Positions 15,980-23,276 of a DNA stretch of 28,445 nucleotides are shown piece after piece. The stretch covers positions 1-28,445 of the forward strand of contig NZ_CABTWO010000024.1 of NCBI RefSeq assembly GCF_902488535.1. The letters run 5' to 3'. The first letter of the stretch is position 1. The number at the start of each line of letters is the position of its first letter. Below the pieces are notes generated by a model. That model worked only from the letters and a program-made list of their open reading frames with translations. It ran no database searches and was not told the DNA's origin. This DNA comes from an uncultured Mobiluncus sp. (GTDB taxonomy: Bacteria > Actinomycetota > Actinomycetes > Actinomycetales > Actinomycetaceae). The position numbers and the translations under genes are program-made.

Positions 15980-17107
15980 TCACCGTAACCCTTGCGGGTG
16001 AGCCAAAGCCAGCTCAATGAGTTCGGTGACCAGGTCGGTGTAGGACAACCCCACGTTTTCCCACATTCCCGGATACAGGGAATAGGGCGTCATGCCGGGC
16101 ATGGTGTTGACTTCGTTGAGGATGATTTCCCCGGTATCGGGCACATAGAAAAAGTCCACCCGGCTCAGACCCTCCCCGCCCAACAGCTGGAAAGCCTGGC
16201 GAGCGTAGCTCTGGATTTGCGTCGCGACACCGGCGGGAATCTGGGCGGGAATCTGGAGTTGCACCGCCTCGTTGGCAAAATACTTGGACTGGAAATCGTA
16301 CATTCCAGGGGTGGAAACCATCACGACTTCTCCCGGCGGGGTGGTGCGGGGGGCTCCCCCGGCGCGGCCCTCCAACACGGCACACTCAATTTCACGAGCG
16401 CCCTGCACCGCGGCTTCCACGATAACTTTCGGGTCGTGGCGGCGAGCGGCGACGACCGCAGCCTCAAAGTCCTGCCACGAATCCACCCTGGTGACCCCTA
16501 AGGAAGATCCGGCACGCGCTGGTTTCACAAAGACCGGCAACCCCCACGCCAAAATCGGGGCCGGGACTTCGTCCGCACGGTGGCGCCAATCGAAGTCGGT
16601 TATGACGTGGTAGCGCCCCACCGGAATTCCCCCGTGTTCCAACAGAACTTTCGCACATCCCTTGTCCATACCGTTAGAGGAGGCGCCCACCCCGCAACCG
16701 GTATAGGGCACGCCAACCATCTCACACAGACCCTGGATGGTCCCGTCCTCTCCGTAAGGTCCGTGTAGCAGCGGCATGACCACGTCGATGCGCCCCAAAT
16801 CTTTAATGGGAGCGCTGGGGGTGCGGGAATCCCAGAAGAATAGATGCTGGTTTTGCGGCACCAATGCCACGAACGTCCCGTTGTCCCGAATCTCGGCCCC
16901 TTGTCCGTCCTGCAGACGCAGCGAATCGGACTCATCGGGCATCAACACCCACGCTCCGGCCTTGGTAATTCCAATCGGTATCGGTTCAAAACGTGTGCGG
17001 TCGATGTGGTCGAGCACTCCCGCTGCCGTGGCGCAAGAAATCGCGTGTTCCCCGCTGCGCCCGCCGAAAATAACCGCTACTCGGGTCTTTTGTTCGCCTT
17101 CACTCAT
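15980..17107 (-). CDS. ddl: D-alanine-D-alanine ligase
   Basis: 375 residues. It joins two D-alanines with ATP to make the dipeptide of peptidoglycan stem peptides. Family motifs are VAVIFGGRSGEHAISC (residues 10-25), PLLHGPYGEDGTIQG, VFVKPARAGSSLGV, MYDFQSKYFAN (omega loop) and NEVNTMPGMTPYSLYP at the metal site. The Lys-Tyr pair in the omega loop is what D-Ala:D-Ala ligases have, and is a hint against a D-lactate-type vancomycin-resistance enzyme. The ATG at 17107 lies 14 bases from an AAAGGA, a rather long spacing, but no better in-frame start exists. It is co-directional with the upstream membrane protein gene (42-base gap). In many actinobacteria gpsA sits directly before ddl; here it does not. 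Confidence 0.95.
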   Translation of the reverse strand: MSEGEQKTRVAVIFGGRSGEHAISCATAAGVLDHIDRTRFEPIPIGITKAGAWVLMPDESDSLRLQDGQGAEIRDNGTFVALVPQNQHLFFWDSRTPSAPIKDLGRIDVVMPLLHGPYGEDGTIQGLCEMVGVPYTGCGVGASSNGMDKGCAKVLLEHGGIPVGRYHVITDFDWRHRADEVPAPILAWGLPVFVKPARAGSSLGVTRVDSWQDFEAAVVAARRHDPKVIVEAAVQGAREIECAVLEGRAGGAPRTTPPGEVVMVSTPGMYDFQSKYFANEAVQLQIPAQIPAGVATQIQSYARQAFQLLGGEGLSRVDFFYVPDTGEIILNEVNTMPGMTPYSLYPGMWENVGLSYTDLVTELIELALAHPQGLR

Positions 17108-17149
17108 GGGTAAAACTTTAGTCCTTTCGGGGGTCTTTCTTGAATTCCT

Positions 17150-17650
17150 TTAGGCTGACTCAGTGACCGTAGCCGTAGGAGCCGGTTTCGGGGCAAAGTT
17201 TTCCAGCCAGCCGTCCAGTTTTGATTCCTGGTCGGGACACAGGGACATCGCCGCGGATTGCTCCACCCCTATCCAGAACTGCACCTGGGTCGCGGGCATC
17301 GGCAATTTGTCTGCATCAAAGCCGCTGTCGCTTTCGGAGATGAACGCCAACACCTGGGTGGGACTCCAGCCGGACTCCAGCTTTCCGCACGCCCGCCACC
17401 CCATTTTGGTGACCTCTTTGCGCAGATCGGCCGGGAAACCGGGGTTCAGGAAAGTAATCTGTTTCCAATAGGTTTCCTCACGAGCGGCCGCGTCGGCGGG
17501 GCGCTGGGCTGGGTTGTTACCGTTGACATTGCCAAATGCCCACGCCAGCAACAATCCGGCGGCAAAGAAAACGAATGCGCCAATCATGGTTTTTTTCATT
17601 CTCTTGTCCCAGATTTTGGCTTCGTCGGCGTCATCGTCGAAGTCTCGCAA
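17150..17650 (-). CDS. membrane-anchored protein, DUF732-like extracytoplasmic domain
   Basis: 166 residues from a TTG at 17650, with a G-rich site (GGAAGGGGG) just upstream. An ATG 17 codons later, at the start of MKKTMIGAF, is an alternative start. A charged N-terminus is followed by one hydrophobic helix, FVFFAAGLLLAWAFG (~27-41), then a Pro/Ala-rich spacer. The soluble domain has two cysteines placed as in DUF732 (GWRACGKLESGWSPTQVLAFI ... AAMSLCPDQ), which may form a disulfide outside the cell. The C-terminus is Pro/Thr-rich. The DUF732 assignment rests on this pattern only. It occupies the place between plsC and ddl, 36 bases after plsC and in the same direction, so it is probably co-transcribed. 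The function is unknown. Confidence 0.7.
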   Translation of the reverse strand: MRDFDDDADEAKIWDKRMKKTMIGAFVFFAAGLLLAWAFGNVNGNNPAQRPADAAAREETYWKQITFLNPGFPADLRKEVTKMGWRACGKLESGWSPTQVLAFISESDSGFDADKLPMPATQVQFWIGVEQSAAMSLCPDQESKLDGWLENFAPKPAPTATVTESA

Positions 17651-17686
17651 CCCTCGCCCCCTTCCGTTTCGAGCATTCCACCAGGT

Positions 17687-18517
17687 CTAGCGTGGTTTCT
17701 TAGCACCTTTGGGGCGGTTCTTCTTACGCCCGTAACGGTCGCCGTCGACTTTCATGTCCCACACTTTTGCGGGGGGCTCTTCACCGGGCCGCAAACCCCG
17801 CAAAAGTTCCGTCAGGTCAGCCATAATCCGCCGGGTCGCCTCCGTCACGGCCTCGTGATCGTCATGTTTTCCGTAGAGGTCGCTCAAGTCGACGGGCGAA
17901 CCGGCAACCATCGACACCCGACCGCGGGGCGGCCAGTGCAGTTTTCCGTAGGGTGCCAAGGTCTTGTGCGCCCCCCACTGGGCGACGGGCACCACCGGAA
18001 CCTGGGTTTCCAACGCCAATCGTGCCGCGCCGGTGTGGCCTTTCATCGGCCACAGTTCGGGGTCACGAGTGAGGGTTCCTTCCGGAAACATTCCCACACA
18101 CTCTCCCACTTTCAGGGCGGCTTTGGCGGCAATCAGGGAATCGGCAGCATGGGTGGTTTCCCGAAACACCGGAATCATCCGCGAGTGCCGGGCGCAAAAC
18201 CCCACCACCGGCCAGTGCATCATTTCTTCTTTCATCAGCATTCGCGGGGAATAGTGATTAGCCACCAGGAAGTGCGAAAACGTGACCGAGTCGATTTCCG
18301 TGACGTGATTGGACACGGCGATGAAACCGCCGCTTTGAGGCAAGTTGTCCACCCCGGCATAGTGCCGCTTCATCAGCGCTATCAGCACCGCACGCACCGG
18401 CAGTGAAGCCCAAAAATACACCCATCCCATCGCAGGACGTCCCGCGCGGTTCAACCGGAAGGGACGGGAAAACTGCGCGACCAGCCTGGTGCGGTCAGGA
18501 TTGGAAGATTTCGTCAT
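17687..18517 (-). CDS. plsC: 1-acyl-sn-glycerol-3-phosphate acyltransferase
   Basis: 276 residues from the ATG at 18517, whose ATGA overlaps the murA stop. The frame is open further upstream, but that part lies inside murA and looks non-coding. Motif I is NHVTEID (H71-x4-D76), the acyltransferase catalytic pair. FPEGTLT at 144-150 is the glycerophosphate-binding motif, and GAARLALETQVPVVPVAQWG is the fourth block. A hydrophobic segment near 31-48 would hold it at the membrane. It acylates lysophosphatidic acid to phosphatidic acid. GGTGGAG inside murA serves as its ribosome site. The basic C-terminus (GRKKNRPKGAKKPR) is common in actinobacterial PlsC proteins. Confidence 0.9.
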   Translation of the reverse strand: MTKSSNPDRTRLVAQFSRPFRLNRAGRPAMGWVYFWASLPVRAVLIALMKRHYAGVDNLPQSGGFIAVSNHVTEIDSVTFSHFLVANHYSPRMLMKEEMMHWPVVGFCARHSRMIPVFRETTHAADSLIAAKAALKVGECVGMFPEGTLTRDPELWPMKGHTGAARLALETQVPVVPVAQWGAHKTLAPYGKLHWPPRGRVSMVAGSPVDLSDLYGKHDDHEAVTEATRRIMADLTELLRGLRPGEEPPAKVWDMKVDGDRYGRKKNRPKGAKKPR

Positions 18518-19833
18518 GAGTGCAGCTCCACCTGTGCGTCCAAAGCTTTTAGCTTGTTCATGAAGTTTTCGTAGCCGCGGTTGATGATGTCCACTCCGGA
18601 AACATTCGATACGCCCTGAGCCGCCAAAGCGGCGATGAGGTGCGAAAAACCGCCGCGCAAATCCGGAACCTCGATGTCCGTGCCGTGCAGCGGGGTCGGC
18701 CCGGAAATGACCGCGGAATGGTAAAAGTTCCGCGCCCCGAAACGGCACCGCAGTCCGCCCAAACATTCGCGGTAGACCTGAATATGCGCGCCCATCCGGC
18801 GCAGTGCCTCAGTGAAACCGAAACGATTTTCGTACACGGTCTCGTGCACAATCGACAAACCTTGAGCCTGCGTCAACGCCACCACCAGAGGCTGCTGCCA
18901 ATCGGTCATGAAACCGGGGTGAACATTGGTTTCCAAAACAATCGACTTCAAATCACCCTGAGTGCCGCGCCGGAACCGAATCGAGTCCTCGGTGATGTCG
19001 AAATCCCCGCCGACCTTGCGGAACGTGTTGAGGAACGTCATCATGTCGGCCTGACGAGCGCCCTTGACCGTGATATCCCCGCCGGTGACCAGCGCTGCGG
19101 AAGCCCACGAAGCCGCTTCAATCCGATCCGGCAGGGCGGTATGGGTAAATCCGCGCAGTTCATCGACACCTTCGATGCGGATGACCCGGTCGGTGTCCAC
19201 GGAAATAATCGCGCCCATCTTTTGCAGGATTGCAACCAAATCCATAATTTCGGGTTCCACCGCCGCCCCACGCAGCTCGGTGATGCCCCGCGCCCGCACC
19301 GCAGTCAGCAGGGTTTGTTCGGTGGCGCCCACGCTCGGATACGGCAGCTCGACTTTCGTACCCTCCAGCCCGTTTGGTGCGGAAAGATGGATGCCATTGG
19401 GGAGTTTCTCGACTTCCGCGCCGAAAGCCCGCAAAGTATTGAGGTGAAAATCGATGGGCCGCCCGCCGATATTGCAACCACCCAGATTCGGAATAATCGC
19501 CTGGCCCAACCGGTGCAGCAGCGGCCCACACAACAGAATGGGGATACGCGACGAGCCGGCGTGCCGGTCGATGTCATGCACCGCAGCCGCGGCGACCTTG
19601 GCGGGATTCATCGTCAGCACACCCTCGGTTTTGTCGAAATCGACCTCGACCCCGTGCAGGTTCAACAGTTTCGTGACCACTTCGACGTCGCGAATGTCCG
19701 GCACGGATGCCAGCTGGGATGTTTCCGGGGAAAGCAACGAGGCCACCATGGCTTTGGGGACCAGGTTCTTGGCTCCCCGCACGGTTATCTCTCCCTGCAG
19801 CGGTCGCCCGCCATTCACCTGCAAAACCGACAT
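18514..19833 (-). CDS. murA: UDP-N-acetylglucosamine 1-carboxyvinyltransferase
   Basis: 439 residues, normal for the family (~420-440). It catalyses the first committed step of peptidoglycan synthesis, transferring enolpyruvate from PEP to UDP-GlcNAc. The start MSVLQVNGGRPLQGEITVRGAKN contains K22-N23, which bind substrate. The catalytic Cys120 is in NLGGCNIGGRPID; a Cys here, rather than Asp, predicts fosfomycin sensitivity of the enzyme. A GGAAGG site is ~8 bases before the ATG. Upstream, on the minus strand, TAAAAT (~19867-19872) is a good -10 candidate, within a small AATAGG/CCTATT inverted repeat. The gene overlaps plsC, so the envelope genes downstream probably share its transcript. Confidence 0.95.
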   Translation of the reverse strand: MSVLQVNGGRPLQGEITVRGAKNLVPKAMVASLLSPETSQLASVPDIRDVEVVTKLLNLHGVEVDFDKTEGVLTMNPAKVAAAAVHDIDRHAGSSRIPILLCGPLLHRLGQAIIPNLGGCNIGGRPIDFHLNTLRAFGAEVEKLPNGIHLSAPNGLEGTKVELPYPSVGATEQTLLTAVRARGITELRGAAVEPEIMDLVAILQKMGAIISVDTDRVIRIEGVDELRGFTHTALPDRIEAASWASAALVTGGDITVKGARQADMMTFLNTFRKVGGDFDITEDSIRFRRGTQGDLKSIVLETNVHPGFMTDWQQPLVVALTQAQGLSIVHETVYENRFGFTEALRRMGAHIQVYRECLGGLRCRFGARNFYHSAVISGPTPLHGTDIEVPDLRGGFSHLIAALAAQGVSNVSGVDIINRGYENFMNKLKALDAQVELHS

Positions 19834-19916
19834 CGGCTTCCTTCCGTCAACTCAATAGGTTCCTCCTATTTTACCCCGCGATGCTCGCACACCGCTTAGG
19901 GTCGCCGTGCCTGGCT

Positions 19917-20555
19917 CTAGTTCACGGGACGAGCGGATTGAACCGGCTCTGGTGGCAGGTGTTTGGCCGGTAGCGTCTTGGGTTTAAAGGACGGGCGCTG
20001 CGCTTCGTAGGCGGCGATGGCCTCCTCGTCACGCAGGGTCAACGAAATATCGTCCAGACCTTCCATCAAACGCCAACGCGTGTAATCATCTATAGCAAAA
20101 CTGCAGGTGAAATCCCCTACGCTGGCGGTACGCGCCTCCAAATCCACGCAAACCTCCGCCCCCGGATTGGCTTGCAGAATCTCCCAGAGTCGGTCGCAGT
20201 CGGCTTGACTGATGACCCCGGTCACCAAACCTTGTTTCCCGGCGTTACCCCGGAAAATATCGGCGAATTTCGGCGAAAGAATGACTTTGAAACCATAATC
20301 GCGCAACGCCCACACCGCGTGCTCACGGCTGGAACCGGTGCCAAAGTCCTTACCCGCCACCAAAACGGTGCCCGACCGGTAAGCCTCTTGATTCAGCACG
20401 AACTTCGGGTCCGTGCGCCAGGCGGCGAACAGTGCGTCATCGAACCCGGTTTTCGTTACGCGTTTCAAATAAACCGCGGGGATAATCTGATCGGTATCCA
20501 CGTTCGTGACCTGTAGAGGAACTCCCACGCCGGTGTGTTTCGTAAACTTTTCCAT
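19917..20555 (-). CDS. leuD: 3-isopropylmalate dehydratase, small subunit
   Basis: 212 residues. It starts MEKFTKHTGVGVPLQVTNVDTDQIIPAVYL, with the NVDTDQIIPA block at ~18-27 typical of LeuD. GKDFGTGSSREHAVWALRDYGF is the substrate-loop signature, and ADIFRGNAGKQGLVTG follows. Together with LeuC it isomerises 2-isopropylmalate to 3-isopropylmalate in leucine synthesis. An AAGGAAA site is ~5 bases before the ATG, and the gene lies 28 bases after leuC, as an operon. The length is close to the usual ~200. It ends 83 bases before murA, which reads in the same direction and may partly depend on read-through. Confidence 0.95.
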   Translation of the reverse strand: MEKFTKHTGVGVPLQVTNVDTDQIIPAVYLKRVTKTGFDDALFAAWRTDPKFVLNQEAYRSGTVLVAGKDFGTGSSREHAVWALRDYGFKVILSPKFADIFRGNAGKQGLVTGVISQADCDRLWEILQANPGAEVCVDLEARTASVGDFTCSFAIDDYTRWRLMEGLDDISLTLRDEEAIAAYEAQRPSFKPKTLPAKHLPPEPVQSARPVN

Positions 20556-20583
20556 TTGTTTTTCCTTTTTCTTAAAGCTGAAT

Positions 20584-21984
20584 CTATAGGTCGTTGGGGC
20601 CGCTGAGGGTGCCGCGAATCGCGGTAGCGGCGGCGACCAGCGGACTCACCAGGTGGGTGCGCCCGCCTTTGCCTTGGCGGCCCTCAAAGTTGCGGTTGGA
20701 CGTCGAGGCTGAACGCTCGCCGGACGCGAGTTTGTCCGGGTTCATCGCCAAGCACATGGAACAACCGGCGTTGCGCCATTCGGCACCAAAATCGCGGAAA
20801 ATCTGATCGAGGCCTTCCCGTTCCGCCTGCAGACGCACCCGCGCGGACCCCGGCACCACCAGCACACGCACGTCCGGGCTCTTGTGATGGCCCTTCACGA
20901 CCTCGGCGGCGGCACGCAAGTCCTCCAGGCGCCCGTTCGTGCACGAGCCGATAAACACCGTGTCCACTTTGATGTCACGCATTTTTGTGCCGGGCTGCAA
21001 ATTCATGTATGCCAGGGCCTTTTCCGCAGTCAGGCGTGCGGTTTCGTCACTCAGCGCGGCGGGGTCAGGCACTTCCCCGCTCAACGCCACCCCCATGCCC
21101 GGGTTGGTGCCCCAGGTCACGAATGGTTCGAGGGCATCGGCGTCAATATCGACCTCGGCGTCAAACTGGGCGTCCGCGTCGGTCGGGAGGGTTCGCCAGT
21201 ACGCTACGGCAGCGTCCCAATCCGCTCCCTCGGGGGCGTGCGGACGGCCTTGTAAGTACGCAAAAGTCGTGTCGTCCGGGGCAATCATGCCGGCACGCGC
21301 CCCGGCCTCGATGGACATATTGCAAATTGTCATCCGCGCTTCCATCGACAACTCCTCAATCGCGGAGCCGCGGTACTCCAAGACGTAACCTTGCCCGCCG
21401 TTGGTGCCGATTTTCGCGATAATTGCCAAAATCAAGTCTTTCGAGGTCACACCCGGTTTCAAGTGACCGGAAACGTTGATTGCCATCGTTTTGAAAGGAG
21501 CCAGCGGCAGGGTCTGAGTCGCCAGTACGTGCTCGACCTCCGAGGTTCCGATTCCAAAAGCCAGCGCCCCAAAAGCCCCGTGGGTAGACGTGTGCGAGTC
21601 GCCGCAGACCACGGTCATTCCCGGTTGGGTCAGCCCCAGCTGCGGTCCGACCACGTGGACAATGCCCTGGTCAGCGTCACCCAGAGAGTGGAGGCGGAGC
21701 CCGAAGTCGGCCGCGTTTTTCCGCAGAGTATCAATCTGCAGTGCCGAGGTCGGGTCGGTGATGGGACGGTCAATGTCTGTTGTCGGGGTGTTGTGGTCCT
21801 CAGTGGCTAGCGTCAGTTCGGGGCGGCGCACCTTCCGCCCGGCTTGGCGCAGCCCGTCAAAGGCTTGCGGACTGGTCACTTCGTGGCACAGCTGCAGGTC
21901 TATATAGAGCAAATCCGGCGCTCCGTTTTCCCCTTTTTTCACCACGTGGTCGCGCCATACTTTTTGTGCAAGCGTCTCACCCAT
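20584..21984 (-). CDS. leuC: 3-isopropylmalate dehydratase, large subunit
   Basis: 466 residues from the ATG at 21984 (MGETLAQKVWRDHVV), which has AGAGG 5 bases upstream; the frame is open earlier but without a better site. The [4Fe-4S] cysteines are visible in VFIGSCTNGR and in NAGCSMCLAMNPD. CGDSHTSTHGAFGALAFGIGTSEVEHVLATQ is the aconitase-family signature. It forms the heterodimer with LeuD. It is divergent from the IclR-type regulator, with a 26-bp dyad in the 144-base gap, the arrangement of NdgR/LtbR-controlled leuCD in other actinobacteria. Leucine-responsive repression is therefore likely. Confidence 0.95.
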   Translation of the reverse strand: MGETLAQKVWRDHVVKKGENGAPDLLYIDLQLCHEVTSPQAFDGLRQAGRKVRRPELTLATEDHNTPTTDIDRPITDPTSALQIDTLRKNAADFGLRLHSLGDADQGIVHVVGPQLGLTQPGMTVVCGDSHTSTHGAFGALAFGIGTSEVEHVLATQTLPLAPFKTMAINVSGHLKPGVTSKDLILAIIAKIGTNGGQGYVLEYRGSAIEELSMEARMTICNMSIEAGARAGMIAPDDTTFAYLQGRPHAPEGADWDAAVAYWRTLPTDADAQFDAEVDIDADALEPFVTWGTNPGMGVALSGEVPDPAALSDETARLTAEKALAYMNLQPGTKMRDIKVDTVFIGSCTNGRLEDLRAAAEVVKGHHKSPDVRVLVVPGSARVRLQAEREGLDQIFRDFGAEWRNAGCSMCLAMNPDKLASGERSASTSNRNFEGRQGKGGRTHLVSPLVAAATAIRGTLSGPNDL

Positions 21985-22093
21985 TTTTGCCTCTTTTCGT
22001 TGCGCAGTCCGGAACATTCGCCCGTTTGGGACGGTGCGGGGTTCCGCGGGTTTTCCTGTTGTTATCAATGTTTACCCGGTATCACCAGCCAAC

Positions 22094-22119
22094 TTGCATT
22101 TCACATTGTGAGATGGCAA
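22094..22119. promoter_or_regulatory. candidate operator for the IclR-type regulator
   Basis: A 26-base imperfect dyad with half-sites TTGCATTTCACA and, on the other strand, TTGCCATCTCACA. It lies between leuC and the divergent regulator gene. Its position suits autoregulation and repression of leuCD by an NdgR/LtbR-type protein. I derive it from symmetry only, not from a known consensus. Confidence 0.55.
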
Positions 22120-22122
22120 TAT
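22094..22122 (+). promoter_or_regulatory. candidate promoter of the IclR regulator, leaderless
   Basis: TTGCAT (22094-22099) and CAATAT (22117-22122) are spaced by 17 bases. Transcription would start at or next to the ATG at 22129, and there is no ribosome site before that ATG. A leaderless mRNA, common in actinobacteria, would explain this. The promoter coincides with the dyad, so bound regulator would block it. Confidence 0.45.
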
Positions 22123-22128
22123 CAAGTT

Positions 22129-22857
22129 ATGGACAAGTCTAGCGCATATTCCGGTGTAGGGGTACTCGACAAAGCAGTACTGATTCTCTCGACCTTGGAG
22201 TCCGGTCCCGCGACCCTGGCTCAACTGGTGGACACCACGCATTTGGCCCGGCCCACCATTTATCGCCTGGCGGTAGCTTTGGAGCATCATCGCTTCCTGG
22301 CCCGGGACTCCCAAGGTCGCTTCACATTGGGACCCCGCTTGGCGGAACTGGCTGGAGCAGCCGGGGACGACAGACTTCTGAGTGTCGCATCCCCGGTGCT
22401 GGCTGCCTTACGCGACCATACTCACGAGTCTTGCCAACTGTATCGCCGTCAAGGCGACCAGCGGATTTGCGTGGCCGCCGCCGAACGACCCATCGGTTTG
22501 CGCGACTCGATTCCGGTGGGGGCAACCCTGACTATGCAGGCCGGATCCGCCGCCCAAATCTTGCTCGCGTGGGAGGAACCCGAACGCCTGCACCGGGGGC
22601 TGCGCGGGGCGGCCTTCAACGCCACTATGCTTTCAGAAGTCCGTCGGCGCGGCTGGGCGCAATCGGTTGGGGAACGTGAACCCGGCGTCGCCTCCGTGTC
22701 CGCCCCGGTCCGCGGCGCGACCGGACGCGTCGTCGCCGCCGTATCTGTCTCGGGACCCATCGAACGTTTGGGCCGCCAGCCCGGCCGCACCCACGGCACC
22801 GCCGTCGTCGCCGCCGCCAACCGCTTGAGCGAATTCCTGCGCCGCGACGAGGAGTAA
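22129..22857 (+). CDS. ndgR: IclR-family transcriptional regulator of leucine genes (NdgR/LtbR-like)
   Basis: 242 residues from the ATG at 22129 (MDKSSAYSGVGVLDKAV). The frame runs further upstream, but that part crosses leuC and is not conserved in type. The N-terminal winged helix-turn-helix spans about residues 13-65 (AQLVDTTHLARPTIYRLAVALE as the recognition part). The C-terminal IclR effector domain contains DSIPVGATLTMQAGSAAQILLAW and GEREPGVASVSAPVRGATGRVVAAVSVSGP. It is divergent from leuCD and beside tRNA-Glu/Gln and gltX, the location of ndgR/ltbR in actinobacteria, where the protein regulates leucine and other amino-acid genes. No ribosome site is visible, so it is probably leaderless. 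Confidence 0.88.
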   Translation: MDKSSAYSGVGVLDKAVLILSTLESGPATLAQLVDTTHLARPTIYRLAVALEHHRFLARDSQGRFTLGPRLAELAGAAGDDRLLSVASPVLAALRDHTHESCQLYRRQGDQRICVAAAERPIGLRDSIPVGATLTMQAGSAAQILLAWEEPERLHRGLRGAAFNATMLSEVRRRGWAQSVGEREPGVASVSAPVRGATGRVVAAVSVSGPIERLGRQPGRTHGTAVVAAANRLSEFLRRDEE

Positions 22858-23000
22858 CCCGGCTGTCCGCCCCACGCCCTTGTGACCTCGTCACAAAACG
22901 ATTGTCTCCTGTCGATTCGGATACGGCACACCGGTACGAATTTATAGTTTTCAATCAGTTTTCCAGTTCCAGCGTCTGGCGATCGGAAGGGTGTAACCAA

Positions 23001-23027
23001 AAAACTGCGCGATTTCCGCGCAGTTTT
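23001..23027 (-). terminator. rho-independent terminator of the tRNA pair (possibly bidirectional)
   Basis: AAAACTGCGC (23001-23010) pairs with GCGCAGTTTT (23018-23027) across GATTTCC. On the minus strand the stem is followed by TTTTTTGG, a proper U-tract, 40 bases after the tRNA-Glu end. On the plus strand GCAGTTTTGG could also stop the regulator transcript ending at 22857. The 200 bases between the regulator and the tRNA hold no gene. Confidence 0.75.
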
Positions 23028-23068
23028 GGCAAACATTTATGCAGTTTGAGACCTCTTCCAAGAGGTAG

Positions 23069-23141
23069 TACCCCCAATGGGATTTGAACCCATGTTACCG
23101 CCGTGAGAGGGCGATGTCCTAGGCCGCTAGACGATGGGGGC
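23069..23141 (-). tRNA. tRNA-Glu (CTC)
   Basis: 73 bases with full cloverleaf: acceptor GCCCCCA/TGGGGGT, anticodon loop CTCTCAC with anticodon CTC, T-arm ATGGGTTCAAATCCCAT, discriminator A. CCA is not encoded. It lies one base downstream of tRNA-Gln on the same strand and surely shares its transcript. Confidence 0.95.
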
Positions 23142-23142
23142 G

Positions 23143-23213
23143 CTGGGGTACCAGGATTCGAACCTAGACTGAGTGAACCAGAATCACTAGTGCTGCCGTT
23201 ACACCATACCCCA
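23143..23213 (-). tRNA. tRNA-Gln (CTG)
   Basis: 71 bases: acceptor TGGGGTA/TACCCCA, anticodon loop TTCTGGT with anticodon CTG, T-arm CTAGGTTCGAATCCTGG, discriminator G. CCA is not encoded. It is the first of the Gln-Glu pair. In the usual actinobacterial order gltX lies next to this pair; here two MCP genes intervene. Confidence 0.95.
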
Positions 23214-23215
23214 TA

Positions 23216-23259
23216 ACACTCGGTGCAAAAGTCTCTGTCGAGATTTTCGCACCGAGTGT
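23216..23259 (-). terminator. hairpin terminator after the MCP genes
   Basis: ACACTCGGTGC (23216-23226) pairs exactly with GCACCGAGTGT (23249-23259), and a further AAAA/TTTT and CTC/GAG pairing lies inside the loop. It begins 17 bases after the stop of the second MCP gene and ends just before the tRNA-Gln gene. No U-tract follows on the minus strand, so it may act as an RNA end or processing stem. Confidence 0.6.
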
Positions 23260-23276
23260 CAAGGTTACCCTAGTAG

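Noticed and set aside
15980..17107. Vancomycin-resistance type D-Ala-D-Lac ligase
   Set aside because: The omega loop retains the Lys-Tyr pair of D-Ala-D-Ala ligases, and no vanH/vanX-like gene is adjacent.
17258..18406. 382-codon open frame antisense to plsC and its neighbour
   Set aside because: The minus strand carries HX4D and FPEGT motifs. The antisense product is His/Gln/Arg-rich without a family pattern.
18640..19899. 419-codon open frame antisense to murA
   Set aside because: MurA is unambiguous on the minus strand. The antisense frame has no recognisable domain or good ribosome site.
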